A program made the translations under genes and the position numbers. DNA of 64,000 nucleotides, from positions 1 to 64,000 of the forward strand of contig JAGIBF010000026.1 in assembly GCA_017744515.1 (NCBI GenBank), read 5' to 3'. The notes beneath the pieces were generated by a model. The model saw nothing but the letters and a program-made list of their open reading frames with translations. It made no database searches and was not told the DNA's origin. This document shows, one piece after another, positions 51,580 to 61,527 of this stretch. The stretch comes from Niastella sp. (lineage in GTDB: Bacteria > Bacteroidota > Bacteroidia > Chitinophagales > Chitinophagaceae). Numbering within the stretch: position 1 is the stretch's first letter; each line of letters begins with the position of its first letter.

Positions 51580-54500
51580 ATGAGAAAATCTATACTGCTT
51601 AGCTGCCTGGTAATTTTATCAACCTTATCCTGGGCCCAGGACTTTACCAACAAAGGGAAAGAGTTTTGGCTGGGCTATGGCAACCATCAGCAGATGTATA
51701 GCAATGCTCAACCGGGCATGGACGTTTATGTTACCTCCGACGTCGATACTGAAGTCACCCTCGAAATTCCTGGACTTGGTGTTACGCAGACCTTCGACAT
51801 CTTCGCCAACCAGGTCCGGCAGATCGCCATCCCTTCCCGGGCATTCCTCGACAATGAGGGTTTATCCAATAAAGGCATTCACATCACGGCGCTTAAACCG
51901 GTGGTCGCCTACGCGCACATTTATTACGCGTCGGTGTCCGGGGCTTCACTTTGTTTGCCGGTGGCAACTCTTGGCCGGGAATATTATTCGGTCAACTTCA
52001 AACAGGAGGCACAGGCGGATGTGAACAGTAATTCTTACTCCTGGTTTTTTGTAGTGGCTACAGAAGACAACACCGAGATCGAGGTGATACCATCGGCCAA
52101 TACCCAGACCATGACGGCGGGACGAACTTATACTCAGGTGCTGCAGAAGGGCCAGGTGTTTAATGTTCTTTCCTCCACTGACCTCACCGGTTCCACCATC
52201 AGGTCGATCAATAATGGATCGGGTTGTAAGAAGGTCGCTGTGTTTTGCGGAAGCGGGCGTATCGGGATTGGTTGTGCTCCCGGCGGCGTCTCTTCGTCGG
52301 ACAATCTTTTTCAGCAAATGTATCCTTCCAGTACCTGGGGCAAAAAATACATCACTGTTCCGAGTACTACCCGGCCGCTGAATTATTACCGGATCATCCG
52401 ACCCGATCCTGCCTCGGTGGTCAGGCTGGACGGCGCCGTCGTTCCTGCCGGTAATTTCACCAATAACTTGTATTACGAATTTTCAGATGCTTCGCCGCAT
52501 ATTATCGAGTCGAACAAGCCGATCCTGGTGGCCCAGTATTTCACTACGCAGGAATGTGGAGAGCGAACCGGCAATGGTGATCCTGAAATGATCTACCTCA
52601 GTCCGGTGGAGCAAACCGTCAATAAGGTGACGCTCGTCTCCATGCGACTGATCAATAATGTGAGCAATGTCCATTTTGTCAACGCGGTGGTCAAGAACAG
52701 TCCGGCCGCCATCAATACCTTCCGGATAGACGGTGTTGGTTATGCCAGCAGTTTTATGCCGCATCCTGTCGACCCGGCTTATGCGTTTGCCCGGATCGTG
52801 GTGGATGGCCCTGCGGCACATACCATCACCTGCGACACTCCTTTCAATGCGATCGCTTATGGTTTTGGGCGTACCGAATCTTACGGGTATTCTGCCGGCA
52901 GCAACCTGAAGGACCTTTACCAGTATGTGTCCATGCAGAATGACTATGCCGTGGTCCATTTTCCGGCAGGCTGTAAGAACACGCCTTTCCGTTTGGCCAT
53001 GACCTTCCCTTATCAGCCGACAGAAATAAAATGGGTGTTTGGGTCTACGCTCAACGCCATGGGATTTGCTGACGTAAATATCAATGCTCCCGTTGCCGAT
53101 TCGAGCTGGGTGCTCGATGGCCGCACTTTGTATCGCTACAGATTGCCGGGTCAGTATACCATCAGCACACCGGGCACTTACCCGATCATCGTGAAGGCTA
53201 ATAACCCGACAGCGGATGGTTGTAATGGCGAGCAGCAGATCGACTACGACCTGGAGATCTTCGAGCGCCCCCGGGCCGATTTTTCTTTCACTCCCAAATG
53301 CGTGGGCGACCCGATTGCTTTTACCGACCGGATCGACGGACAAGGGCGTAGTCTGATCAAATGGTTTTGGAATCTCGATGATGGGAATGTCAGCACGCTC
53401 AAAGATGTGACACACACTTATGCAGCCGCCGGTCTATATAAGGTGAAGCACTGGGGTATTACGGACATCGGCTGCCTGTCGGATACCGTTGAAAAAACAG
53501 TTGAATTAGCTTCTCTGCCGAACGCCAATTTTACCCTTTCTCCGGTGCATTGCCAGGACACGCTGATTACTTTTACCGACCAGTCAAATGTGACCGGTGG
53601 AACGCTGACGAAATGGACCTGGGATTTTGGCGATAATTCGACGTCTACGGCGACGAATAATAACCCGCTTACGCATGCTTATAATACGCCCGGAAATTAC
53701 ACCATCGGATTGGTGGTGGAAACCACTTTTGGATGCAAGAGCACGGTGCGTCAATTGCCGGTAACTATCCATCCGAAACCGGTGGTTGATTTTAGTCTCC
53801 CCGGCGCTGTTTGTTTGCCTGCCGGTACGGCTTCTTTTGGAAGCCTGGCCACCATCGCTGATGGCACTCAAAACCTGTTTACTTTCCTGTGGGATTTTGG
53901 TGATGGTCAAACAGCTGCTACCAGCAACCCGGTTTACCAGTTTACCGGTGTGGGGCCTTACAATGTGAAGTTGTCTGTGACCTCCGGCAACCAATGTATG
54001 GGCAGCCGGGTAAAGACGCTCAATACGATCTACCCGCAACCTAAAGCCAGCTTCGATGTGAGTGGCGAGATGTGCCTGGGGGCTGCTATCCAGTTTACCG
54101 ACAGGAGTGATGGAAAGGGTAGTACGGTCACTCAGTGGAACTGGGATTTGGGCAATACGCAGGCTTCCACTCAACAGAATAATACGCTTACTTATGCTAC
54201 TGCCGACACTTTCGATGTGAAGTTGTCGGTGGTGACCGATAAAGGCTGTAAGTCTGATACGGCTATCCGGCAGGCCATTGTTCATCCTTTGCCTACGGCG
54301 GTGTTCAACTTTGCGGCGCCTACCTGTGAAGGGGCGCCGGTGGGCTTCACGGATGCTTCTACACCCAATGCTGGCACGTTGGTGAAGTGGCAATGGTCGT
54401 TTGGCAATGGGAATACTTCCACGCAACAAAATCCTGCTACTACTTATACTACGGCCAATACCTATACTGCCAGCCTCGTAGTGGAGAGCAGTAAAGGCTG

Positions 54501-55842
54501 TGTGAGTGCACTGGCGTCACAGCCTATCACGATACACCCCATGCCTGTACCCAATTTCACGACCCCGGAAGTATGTCTATTTGATGCAGTACTATTTACA
54601 AGTACCAGCACGATCGCGGACAATAGCCAGGCGCAGTTCAGCTACTACTGGAATTTTGGGAATGGCAATAGCTCTACACAGGCCAGCCCGCAGTATAATT
54701 ATGGAGTGGCCGGCGATTATCAGGTAAGTCTCTCTATTACTTCTAAAGACGGCTGCTCCAAAACTGTTACGCATCCTTTGGCGGTGAATGGTGATGTGCG
54801 GCGGGGTGCTTTTGCTGTGCAGGATCCGGCAGTGCTTTGCGTCAACAAAGCGGTGCTCATTCAGGACCGTTCGGAGGTAGTGTCGGGTAAATTGATACGG
54901 GTGGAGATCTATTGGGATTATACAGGTGACCCCACCGTGAAGACCGTGGATGAAGATCCTGCCATTGGTAAATCCTACACGCATAAATATCCCGACTTCG
55001 GTTCTCCGGCCACCAGGGCCTACCAGGTGCGTTATATCGCTTATTCCGGCGAAAATTGCTTCGAAACGGATGTGCAGACGATTACGCTCAAGGCGAGTCC
55101 TGTTGTTGAATTTAACGCCTTACAGGCCGTTTGTGAGGAGGTGGCGCCATTTGCTATCAATACTACGCGTGAGCTATTCGGCTTTAGCGGCACTGGCAGT
55201 ATCAGTGGCCCCGGTATGAGTGCAGATGGTATTACGTTCAGCCCGCGTGCTGCCACGCCGGGACTGCACACGCTGCGGTACGACTTTATGGCCAGCAATG
55301 GTTGTTCTGCTTCCCGTGAACAAACGATACGGGTCAACCCTACGCCTGTAGTCAATGCAGGGGCTGACAAGGGTGTACTGGAAGGTGGTTTTGTGGTGCT
55401 GGACGGCCGATCGACCGGTTCGGAGCTGCGGTATAGCTGGACGCCTGTTACCGGTGTCGACAGGCCTGATAAGCCGACACCGAGGGTAAGTCCTACGGCG
55501 GATATTACTTATAAACTGACGGTCGTTTCCGGTGATGGCTGCACGAGCAGTGATGAGGTGTTTGTGAAGGTGTTGAAGGAGGTTATCGTGCCCAACACGT
55601 TTACACCGAATGGTGACCGGATCAACGATACCTGGAAAATATTGTACCTCGAATCTTATCCGGGTTGCACGGTTGATGTGTACAACCGGTATGGTCAGCG
55701 TGTCTTCTTTTCCACCGGCTATGGCCGTGAATGGGATGGCACCATGAATGGCAATCCGCTGCCGGTGGGTACTTATTACTGGATCATCAATCCGAAGAAT
55801 GGGCGACAGCAGCTAAATGGATCGGTAACGATCATTAGATAA
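51580..55842 (+). CDS. Giant surface protein: IgGFc-binding domain, PKD repeats, type B T9SS sorting domain
   Basis: A 1420-residue protein with a signal peptide (MRKSILLSCLVILSTLSWAQ). Residues about 24-450 match the IgGFc-binding N-terminal domain (KGKEFWLGYGNHQQMYS, then VVATEDNTEIEVIPS). Seven PKD-like domains of about 80 residues follow, each with an FTD or WDFGD core and a Cys near its end. Two more beta-domains precede a CHU_C / type B T9SS sorting domain at the C-terminus: VPNTFTPNGDRINDTWKI, then VYNRYGQRVFF and GTYYWII. It should be secreted across the outer membrane by T9SS and act in adhesion or gliding. PorP/SprF follows. Confidence 0.9.
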   Translation: MRKSILLSCLVILSTLSWAQDFTNKGKEFWLGYGNHQQMYSNAQPGMDVYVTSDVDTEVTLEIPGLGVTQTFDIFANQVRQIAIPSRAFLDNEGLSNKGIHITALKPVVAYAHIYYASVSGASLCLPVATLGREYYSVNFKQEAQADVNSNSYSWFFVVATEDNTEIEVIPSANTQTMTAGRTYTQVLQKGQVFNVLSSTDLTGSTIRSINNGSGCKKVAVFCGSGRIGIGCAPGGVSSSDNLFQQMYPSSTWGKKYITVPSTTRPLNYYRIIRPDPASVVRLDGAVVPAGNFTNNLYYEFSDASPHIIESNKPILVAQYFTTQECGERTGNGDPEMIYLSPVEQTVNKVTLVSMRLINNVSNVHFVNAVVKNSPAAINTFRIDGVGYASSFMPHPVDPAYAFARIVVDGPAAHTITCDTPFNAIAYGFGRTESYGYSAGSNLKDLYQYVSMQNDYAVVHFPAGCKNTPFRLAMTFPYQPTEIKWVFGSTLNAMGFADVNINAPVADSSWVLDGRTLYRYRLPGQYTISTPGTYPIIVKANNPTADGCNGEQQIDYDLEIFERPRADFSFTPKCVGDPIAFTDRIDGQGRSLIKWFWNLDDGNVSTLKDVTHTYAAAGLYKVKHWGITDIGCLSDTVEKTVELASLPNANFTLSPVHCQDTLITFTDQSNVTGGTLTKWTWDFGDNSTSTATNNNPLTHAYNTPGNYTIGLVVETTFGCKSTVRQLPVTIHPKPVVDFSLPGAVCLPAGTASFGSLATIADGTQNLFTFLWDFGDGQTAATSNPVYQFTGVGPYNVKLSVTSGNQCMGSRVKTLNTIYPQPKASFDVSGEMCLGAAIQFTDRSDGKGSTVTQWNWDLGNTQASTQQNNTLTYATADTFDVKLSVVTDKGCKSDTAIRQAIVHPLPTAVFNFAAPTCEGAPVGFTDASTPNAGTLVKWQWSFGNGNTSTQQNPATTYTTANTYTASLVVESSKGCVSALASQPITIHPMPVPNFTTPEVCLFDAVLFTSTSTIADNSQAQFSYYWNFGNGNSSTQASPQYNYGVAGDYQVSLSITSKDGCSKTVTHPLAVNGDVRRGAFAVQDPAVLCVNKAVLIQDRSEVVSGKLIRVEIYWDYTGDPTVKTVDEDPAIGKSYTHKYPDFGSPATRAYQVRYIAYSGENCFETDVQTITLKASPVVEFNALQAVCEEVAPFAINTTRELFGFSGTGSISGPGMSADGITFSPRAATPGLHTLRYDFMASNGCSASREQTIRVNPTPVVNAGADKGVLEGGFVVLDGRSTGSELRYSWTPVTGVDRPDKPTPRVSPTADITYKLTVVSGDGCTSSDEVFVKVLKEVIVPNTFTPNGDRINDTWKILYLESYPGCTVDVYNRYGQRVFFSTGYGREWDGTMNGNPLPVGTYYWIINPKNGRQQLNGSVTIIR

Positions 55843-55847
55843 CACGA

Positions 55848-55880
55848 ATCAGGACGAATTACACGAATTGGCAGACGGGT
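55848..55880. repeat. ACGAATTACACGAATT intergenic repeat, copy 1
   Basis: CACGAATCAGGACGAATTAC and CACGAATTG lie between the giant gene and PorP/SprF. The same sequence type lies at 59,892-59,940. This is a common degenerate repeat in Bacteroidota intergenic DNA. Confidence 0.6.
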
Positions 55881-55908
55881 AAATTTTTTAACCAAGAATC
55901 AGTGTGAT

Positions 55909-56931
55909 ATGAAGAGCATGCTTAACTGTTTATGGGGAGTAGTTTTGTGCCTGGGGGTGCAGGCTCAACAGCAGCCGCATTACACGCAGTATATACTCAA
56001 TCAATATATTCTCAACCCGGCGCTTACCGGTATCGAAAACTACGTTGATATCAAGGCCAGTCATCGCCACCAGTGGGTGGGGTTTGATGGCGCACCTGTT
56101 ACTACGTATTTTACTATTCACGGACCTATCGGAAAAAAAGATTACCGTACTTCGGCTACTTCCTACCGGGTGCCGGGTGAAAACCCGCGTGGTAAAAGTT
56201 ACTGGGAAAATTATGAAGCGGCTGAACCGCACCATGGGATCGGGTTGCAGGTAATCAACGACCGTACTGGTCCGCTCAATCATTTTTCAGCATATGCTAC
56301 TTATGCATATCACATCGGCATCAGTGCGCGTACCAGCCTGGCGGCGGGCTTTGGTGCCGGGTTTACCAATTTAAGTCTCAATACCAACAAGGTTTTTCTG
56401 GGTATACAGGCGCCTGTAGACCCGGCAGTTTATACCAGTGGTGTGGTCAATAATTTCAAACCTGATTTCAATGCGGGGTTGTATCTCTATTCGGCGGATT
56501 ATTTTGTAGGGTTATCGGCTCAGCAGCTCATTCCGCAAAAGGTGAATTTCGCGGAACGTAGTGTGGTAGTGAGAGACGCCAGGTTTGTGCCTCATCTTTT
56601 TGCTACAGCTGGTTATCGTTTTTTACTGGATGATAACTTCAACCTGATCCCCTCTGCTATGGTAAAGTACATCCGGCCATTGCCGGTGCAGGCTGATCTC
56701 AATTTAAAACTGCAGTACCAGGACCTTGCCTGGATAGGGGCTTCTTATCGTACCGGCGAAGGGTTTGCAGGTATGATAGGGATGAATATTTCCAATACGC
56801 TCAACGTGGGGTATGCGTATGATTATACTACTTCCAATCTTAATACAGTCAGCAAGGGCACGCATGAGATCATGATCGGTTTTCTCATTGGGAATAAATA
56901 TGGTGACTGGTGTCCTAAGAATGTGTGGTAG
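55909..56931 (+). CDS. PorP/SprF family T9SS outer-membrane protein
   Basis: A 340-residue outer-membrane barrel with the PorP/SprF N-terminus QQPHYTQYILNQYILNPALTGIENYVDIKASHRHQWVGF directly after a signal peptide (MKSMLNCLWGVVLCLGVQAQ). Members are partners of T9SS that assist secretion of a cognate type B sorting-domain protein. The adjacent giant protein upstream has such a domain, and this linkage is well known in gliding Bacteroidota. It ends LIGNKYGDWCPKNVW. The gap to the giant gene is 66 bases. Function as a shuttle/anchor partner is inferred. Confidence 0.92.
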   Translation: MKSMLNCLWGVVLCLGVQAQQQPHYTQYILNQYILNPALTGIENYVDIKASHRHQWVGFDGAPVTTYFTIHGPIGKKDYRTSATSYRVPGENPRGKSYWENYEAAEPHHGIGLQVINDRTGPLNHFSAYATYAYHIGISARTSLAAGFGAGFTNLSLNTNKVFLGIQAPVDPAVYTSGVVNNFKPDFNAGLYLYSADYFVGLSAQQLIPQKVNFAERSVVVRDARFVPHLFATAGYRFLLDDNFNLIPSAMVKYIRPLPVQADLNLKLQYQDLAWIGASYRTGEGFAGMIGMNISNTLNVGYAYDYTTSNLNTVSKGTHEIMIGFLIGNKYGDWCPKNVW

Positions 56932-57084
56932 TATGCATTGCGGCCAACCATGATGTCCTATTTTACGTCAAGTATAACCAGGCTATTTATAATTAGCAGG
57001 CCTGGTGCTGATTAGGAATTTCTTTTATTTGTTAAATAATTCATTAATCGGTTGTGCGACAGGTTCAGCTGTGCGAGCAATTTA

Positions 57085-57092
57085 TATATTTG
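57085..57092 (+). promoter_or_regulatory. Promoter element of the barrel-GLPGLI operon
   Basis: TATATTTG is an exact TAnnTTTG match, 24 bases before the ATG at 57117. Confidence 0.6.
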
Positions 57093-57116
57093 ACCAACCC
57101 TAACCTTTTACCCTGC

Positions 57117-59891
57117 ATGTTGGCAGCCAACCGTTTAACCAAAACCTGTTTAGCCCTTTTTGTATTTATCCTATCTTTTGTATCCGCCTCTGCACAGAAG
57201 AATGTGCTCAAGGGGTCGGTGGTAGATACTGCCGAAAAGAAGAATCTTCATTATGCCATTGTAGCGCTCATCAATAAGGCTGATAGCACTTTGTATCGCT
57301 CCATCCGTTCGAACGAGGAAGGTGTTTTTGGCTTTACAGGTGTACCTGCCGGCCGCTATACTGTGATGGTTTCTTATCCCAAGATGGCCGATTTTCTGCA
57401 AGACATTACTGTTTCTGATACCTCCAAAATAGACCTTGGTAAAGTGCCTATGACCACAGAAGCCAAGCTGCTTGAAGAAGTAGTGGTGCGGGCCGGTGTG
57501 CCTATCCGCATGCGTGGCGACACGCTGGAATATACGGCCGATAGTTTTGCCCTGAAGCCCAATCAAACAGTGGAAGAGTTATTGAAGCGTCTGCCTGGCA
57601 TTCAGGTAGAAAAGGATGGAAAAATAATAGCGCAGGGACAGGAGGTGAAGACAGTATTGGTGGATGGTGACGAGTTTTTCTCCGATGATCCCGGGCTTGC
57701 GTTGAAATACCTGCAGGCCGGTGCGGTGGACAAGGTACAGGTGTTTGACAAAAAAAGTCAACAGTCTGAATTTACGGGGATCGATGATGGCACGCGTAAT
57801 AAAACAATTAACCTCAAGCTCAAGAAGAATAGTAAGCATGGTTATTTCGGCAAGCTCTCTGCGGGCGCCGATGGGAAGAATTATTATCAGCATGAGGCCA
57901 TGGGGGCGTTGTTTGACGGCAATAAGAAAATTTCGGTTTTCGGTTCTGCTGCCAAAACAGGGGCTGCAGGGCTTTCTTACCAGGATATGAGTAAATATGT
58001 GACGCAGGATTATGAAGCTATCGGTGATGGCATGGGGGGCGTTGCTTATTATACCAGCAATAGTGATTATGAAAGTGACCGGTATTGGGGTAATGGCCTG
58101 CCATCGGTATTGTACGGTGGCGCGCATTTTTCGGATAAATGGGGTGGCGACAAGCAAAAGGTATTTGCCAACTACCGTATTAAAGAGATCAAAGCTGATG
58201 GTTGGAGTAATTCAAATGGCTCCAACATTCTGCCGGATGGAACGGGCTTTTTCAATAAAAGTGATAGCCGTGAAAGTTCTTACAGTTTTTCGCAAAAGGC
58301 CAGTGGCAGTTTTACAACGAAGCTGGACTCATTTACCACGTTGAAATTGTCGGCCAATGGCAGCCTGGGCAGGAATAACAATAATACCTGGTCCACTTCG
58401 GAATCCAAAAACGAAAAGGGCTTCCTGGTGAACAACAATGAACAATCTCACAAGAACGAATCGGAGAATAAACGTTTTGGTAGTGATATCACGTTGCAGA
58501 AGAAGTTCAGGAAGGATGGAAGGACTTTTGCATTCAGTTTCCAGCAGGAGTACAGCAGTAATATTGCGGATGCGTATGCTTTCACTGCTACGAATTATTT
58601 TGATCCGGCCACCGGGAACTTCAAAAACGCCGATACGCTGAACCAGCTTCAGCAAACGCGCAGTCCGTTTGAGTCTTACGCCGTGAGGGGTACTTATACC
58701 GATAAGTTTACCAAGGAGCTGGGCATTTCATTAGAGTATGGCTGGAAAACTGCTCAATCGTCCAATGTATTCAATACGTTCAATGATGTTAATGGGAAAT
58801 ATACGGCCCGTGTTGACAGTCTCAGTAACGATTATGATTTCACTGTTAATACGCACATCTCTGCCGCCATGTTGAGCTGGAGCACCAAGAAAATGAACAT
58901 CACTGCCGGCAGCAGGGTTTTCCATACCGGCATGGAGCAGGTTAATAATGATCTTAAGAAAGGTGTAACGCGGCGGTTTATAAATTTTGCTCCTAACCTG
59001 AGTATTGGTCTGCGTGTCATCAAAAACACCAATATCGATATTGGTTATAATGGAGAAACTTCTCAACCTTCTGTTGATCAGCTGCAGCCTTTGCGCAGAA
59101 CCAATAACCCGTTATATGTACAGGTAGGTAACCCCGATCTCAGGCCTTCTTTCAGGCATACCGGCCGTGTATCATTCAACAGGTTTAAGATGAATGGCAA
59201 TTACATGTATGGCAGTCTTTATTATACTTATACGGATAATGCCATCACCATGCAGCGTTCTACGGATGCACAAAACCGTACCGTGAGTCAATTCATCAAC
59301 CTGGATGGCGTGGGAACGCTCAGCGGTAATCTGGGGTTCAGCTGGAACCTCAAGAAATGGAAGCTGCGTCCGTCTCTTTATATCAATGGTAGCAAGGGTG
59401 GTGGTAATTCGGTACAGAATGGCATCACTATTAAAAATGAGAATATTTCTTCCAGCATACGCGGTGGGTTGAGCCATGATTGGCCGGATGTGATGTCGAC
59501 TAATTACTCGAACAGCTTCACGTATACTGTAGGCTGGTCTGATGCGCCCAATAACCAAACCAACCGCAATTTTTCTCACACGCATACGCTGAATAACCGC
59601 TTCTTTTTGCCATGGGACCTGGAGATCGTTTCTGATTGTAATTTCCAGTTCCAGCCAAAGAATAAAGCGTTTAATAATAATATCAATATCATTCAATGGA
59701 ATGCTTCTGTGGAAAAGAAGCTGCTGAAGAATGAGCAGGGGGTGATCAAGTTTTCGGTGAATGATATCCTGAACCAGAATACGGGTTACAGCCGGTATAT
59801 TTCCGGTAACAGTATTAACGAGTCGAACAGGCTGGTGCTGAAACGGTATTTTTTATTGACGCTGACGTGGAATTTTATGAAAACGTTTTAA
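57117..59891 (+). CDS. Outer-membrane beta-barrel protein (TonB-receptor-like, carboxypeptidase-regulatory N-terminus)
   Basis: A 924-residue outer-membrane protein with a signal peptide (LTKTCLALFVFILSFVSASA). A carboxypeptidase-regulatory-like domain follows (NVLKGSVVDTAEKKNLHYAIVAL, SNEEGVFGFTGVPAGRYTVMVSYP, about 28-105). The plug-like segment has TVEELLKRLPGIQVEKDGKI and KTVLVDGDEFFSDDP. A barrel of type OMP_b-brl follows and ends LTWNFMKTF. The absence of a TonB box and the pairing with a GLPGLI gene fit a Bacteroidota group of unknown ligand. The start at 57117 is chosen by the signal peptide. The next gene starts 65 bases later. Confidence 0.9.
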   Translation: MLAANRLTKTCLALFVFILSFVSASAQKNVLKGSVVDTAEKKNLHYAIVALINKADSTLYRSIRSNEEGVFGFTGVPAGRYTVMVSYPKMADFLQDITVSDTSKIDLGKVPMTTEAKLLEEVVVRAGVPIRMRGDTLEYTADSFALKPNQTVEELLKRLPGIQVEKDGKIIAQGQEVKTVLVDGDEFFSDDPGLALKYLQAGAVDKVQVFDKKSQQSEFTGIDDGTRNKTINLKLKKNSKHGYFGKLSAGADGKNYYQHEAMGALFDGNKKISVFGSAAKTGAAGLSYQDMSKYVTQDYEAIGDGMGGVAYYTSNSDYESDRYWGNGLPSVLYGGAHFSDKWGGDKQKVFANYRIKEIKADGWSNSNGSNILPDGTGFFNKSDSRESSYSFSQKASGSFTTKLDSFTTLKLSANGSLGRNNNNTWSTSESKNEKGFLVNNNEQSHKNESENKRFGSDITLQKKFRKDGRTFAFSFQQEYSSNIADAYAFTATNYFDPATGNFKNADTLNQLQQTRSPFESYAVRGTYTDKFTKELGISLEYGWKTAQSSNVFNTFNDVNGKYTARVDSLSNDYDFTVNTHISAAMLSWSTKKMNITAGSRVFHTGMEQVNNDLKKGVTRRFINFAPNLSIGLRVIKNTNIDIGYNGETSQPSVDQLQPLRRTNNPLYVQVGNPDLRPSFRHTGRVSFNRFKMNGNYMYGSLYYTYTDNAITMQRSTDAQNRTVSQFINLDGVGTLSGNLGFSWNLKKWKLRPSLYINGSKGGGNSVQNGITIKNENISSSIRGGLSHDWPDVMSTNYSNSFTYTVGWSDAPNNQTNRNFSHTHTLNNRFFLPWDLEIVSDCNFQFQPKNKAFNNNINIIQWNASVEKKLLKNEQGVIKFSVNDILNQNTGYSRYISGNSINESNRLVLKRYFLLTLTWNFMKTF

Positions 59892-59950
59892 GAGCACGAA
59901 TTACACGAATCGATACGAATGGCACTAATCGATGTGAATTACCTGAATTG
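59892..59950. repeat. ACGAATTACACGAAT intergenic repeat, copy 2
   Basis: CACGAATTACACGAATCG and GATACGAATGGCAC lie in the gap before the GLPGLI gene; same family as 55,848-55,880. Confidence 0.6.
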
Positions 59951-59956
59951 AATTAT

Positions 59957-60706
59957 ATGAGACAGTTTATTCTTTTTTGCATATGCATTTTCCTGGTGGC
60001 AGAGGCTGTCGAGGCGCAGGACTTTATTACCCGTGGTAAAATCGAATATGAGATCAAGCGGAATAATAAAAAGATATATGAGGATGAAGGGGGGCATAAT
60101 AGTTCCTGGACTATGACGCTGCCCGAGTTTGATGTGAGTTATCGCGATGTGCTTTTTTCCTGGGACCGCTGGGTGTATCAGCCGGGCAGGGTGGGGGCAA
60201 CGCTCTCCAATAGTATTACTGAGAACAGTGTTTATGTTGATCTTGGTGCGAAGGAGATCGTTTCCAAAAAGCGTTTTCTCGACGACTATTTTATTTATGG
60301 GGATAGTCTGCCAGCTATTAAGTGGCGCATAGAGCAGGAAACGCGCAAGATAGCAGGGTGGGAGTGCCGCAAGGCTATCGGGCGCATCCATGATAGTGTA
60401 TATGTGGTGGCGTTTTATTGTCCGGAGATCGTGACGCAGGGTGGGCCTGAGCTATTTACGGGTCTGCCGGGAATGATCTTGGGGTTGGCCATTCCTCGTT
60501 TTTATACCACCTGGTTTGCCACAAAGGTGGAGATTGCCAGTATCGATGAGTCGACTATTGCGCCACCCACCATGAAGAAGGGAAAGCAGTACAAAAAACG
60601 GGAACTGGCAGAAATTCTGTTTAAGAAATACAAAGACGCCGGCTGGTGGAAGGACGTAACTGTGGAAAAAGTAATGGACGATATGACCGGTTATTTATTG
60701 CAATGA
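59957..60706 (+). CDS. GLPGLI family protein
   Basis: A 249-residue exported protein (signal MRQFILFCICIFLVAEAVEA) with the name-giving motif as FTGLPGMILGL near residue 169, preceded by WECRKA (about 135) and VYVVAFYCPEI. The function of the family is unknown; it almost always sits next to a TonB-receptor-like barrel, as here, and may help its assembly or cargo release. The start at 59957 follows an intergenic repeat. The following FKBP gene has its own promoter. The upstream ORF extension contains repeat-derived codons and is rejected. Confidence 0.9.
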   Translation: MRQFILFCICIFLVAEAVEAQDFITRGKIEYEIKRNNKKIYEDEGGHNSSWTMTLPEFDVSYRDVLFSWDRWVYQPGRVGATLSNSITENSVYVDLGAKEIVSKKRFLDDYFIYGDSLPAIKWRIEQETRKIAGWECRKAIGRIHDSVYVVAFYCPEIVTQGGPELFTGLPGMILGLAIPRFYTTWFATKVEIASIDESTIAPPTMKKGKQYKKRELAEILFKKYKDAGWWKDVTVEKVMDDMTGYLLQ

Positions 60707-60723
60707 GATATCGTTTCACGCAT

Positions 60724-60731
60724 TATATTTG
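60724..60731 (+). promoter_or_regulatory. Promoter element of the FKBP gene
   Basis: TATATTTG is an exact TAnnTTTG match, 17 bases before the ATG at 60749. Confidence 0.6.
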
Positions 60732-60748
60732 CGCCTAAACTTGTCTAC

Positions 60749-61207
60749 ATGCGTTTACTAAGTATTGCTTTTTGTGCGGTATTGGCCCTGACGGTGGCCG
60801 GATGTAAAAAGGATGATAAAGAAGGGGGATGTACCCCGGCAGCTGAAATCGATGCCAGGATGCTGACTTACATTTCTGCGAATGGCATCACTGCTACCAA
60901 GCATCCCAGCGGCATGTATTACCAGATCATTAATGCCGGTTCCGGTGCTACTCCTACTATCAATTCGACTGTTCAGGTTACTTATGTTGGTAAGTTCACC
61001 GACAATACATCTTTTGACAGTGGTACCACCAGCTTTCCGCTCAATGGCGTGATCGAGGGTTGGCAGATAGGTATTCCGCTCATCAAGAAAGGCGGAAAAA
61101 TAAAGCTCATCATCCCTCCTGCATTGGCTTATGGATGTAACGACTACAGGGGCATTCCCGGTAATTCTATCCTGGTGTTTGATGTAGATCTGCTGGATGT
61201 GAAGTAA
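60749..61207 (+). CDS. FKBP-type peptidyl-prolyl isomerase lipoprotein
   Basis: A 152-residue lipoprotein (signal MRLLSIAFCAVLALTVAGC, lipobox VAGC) with one FKBP domain: VQVTYVGKFTDNTSFDSG, FPLNGVIEGWQIGIPLIKKGGKIKLIIPPALAYG and NSILVFDVDLLDV. The domain lies at about 55-150 and carries the Tyr, Asp, Phe, Val-Ile, Trp and Tyr residues that line the active site. It should fold proteins in the periplasm by proline isomerisation. The gene ends where the convergent 78-residue gene ends, with no gap. Confidence 0.92.
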   Translation: MRLLSIAFCAVLALTVAGCKKDDKEGGCTPAAEIDARMLTYISANGITATKHPSGMYYQIINAGSGATPTINSTVQVTYVGKFTDNTSFDSGTTSFPLNGVIEGWQIGIPLIKKGGKIKLIIPPALAYGCNDYRGIPGNSILVFDVDLLDVK

Positions 61208-61444
61208 TTACTTCCAGGCCGACTGTATATACTTCCCAACTTCATTGGTCAGGCCTTCGGGCCGCTGTTCGTCAACTGTCCAGTTATTATTGGAAAAGGA
61301 CAGGTTGCCAAACATTGTTTCGTTCAATACGACATGGAAAGACTTTGGCTTTCCGTCGGTTCCTTTTTTGTCTGAAGGTGTTACCCATCCTTCATAATGG
61401 GTGCCTTCGTAGTCGAGGACTATATTGAATGTTTTATCGTTCAT
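61208..61444 (-). CDS. Small protein of unknown function
   Basis: A 78-residue cytosolic protein. It has short beta-strands (FNIVLDYEGTHYEGWVTPSD, SFHVVLNETMFGNLSFSNNNW) and ends LTNEVGKYIQSAWK. The sequence is well ordered rather than random and shares a style with small hypothetical proteins frequent in this family. The start is set at 61444, which gives MNDKTFN; ten upstream codons are dropped. It is end-to-end with the FKBP gene. Function unknown. Confidence 0.7.
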   Translation of the reverse strand: MNDKTFNIVLDYEGTHYEGWVTPSDKKGTDGKPKSFHVVLNETMFGNLSFSNNNWTVDEQRPEGLTNEVGKYIQSAWK

Positions 61445-61473
61445 GTAAACGCCTATGCAATTCAGGGGCCACA

Positions 61474-61501
61474 TAAAAAAAGACCGCCTGTACGGCGGTC
61501 T
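61474..61501 (-). terminator. Intrinsic terminator of the BlaI/BlaR1-type operon
   Basis: On the minus strand AGACCGCC and GGCGGTCT form a perfect 8-bp stem around a 5-base loop, followed by six or more T residues. It lies 27 bases past the BlaR1-like stop. Confidence 0.93.
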
Positions 61502-61527
61502 CTGGCTATGAATGTTTTATGTTTTTA

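Noticed and set aside
52483-53415. Minus-strand frame of 310 codons
   Set aside because: Antisense shadow of the giant PKD gene.
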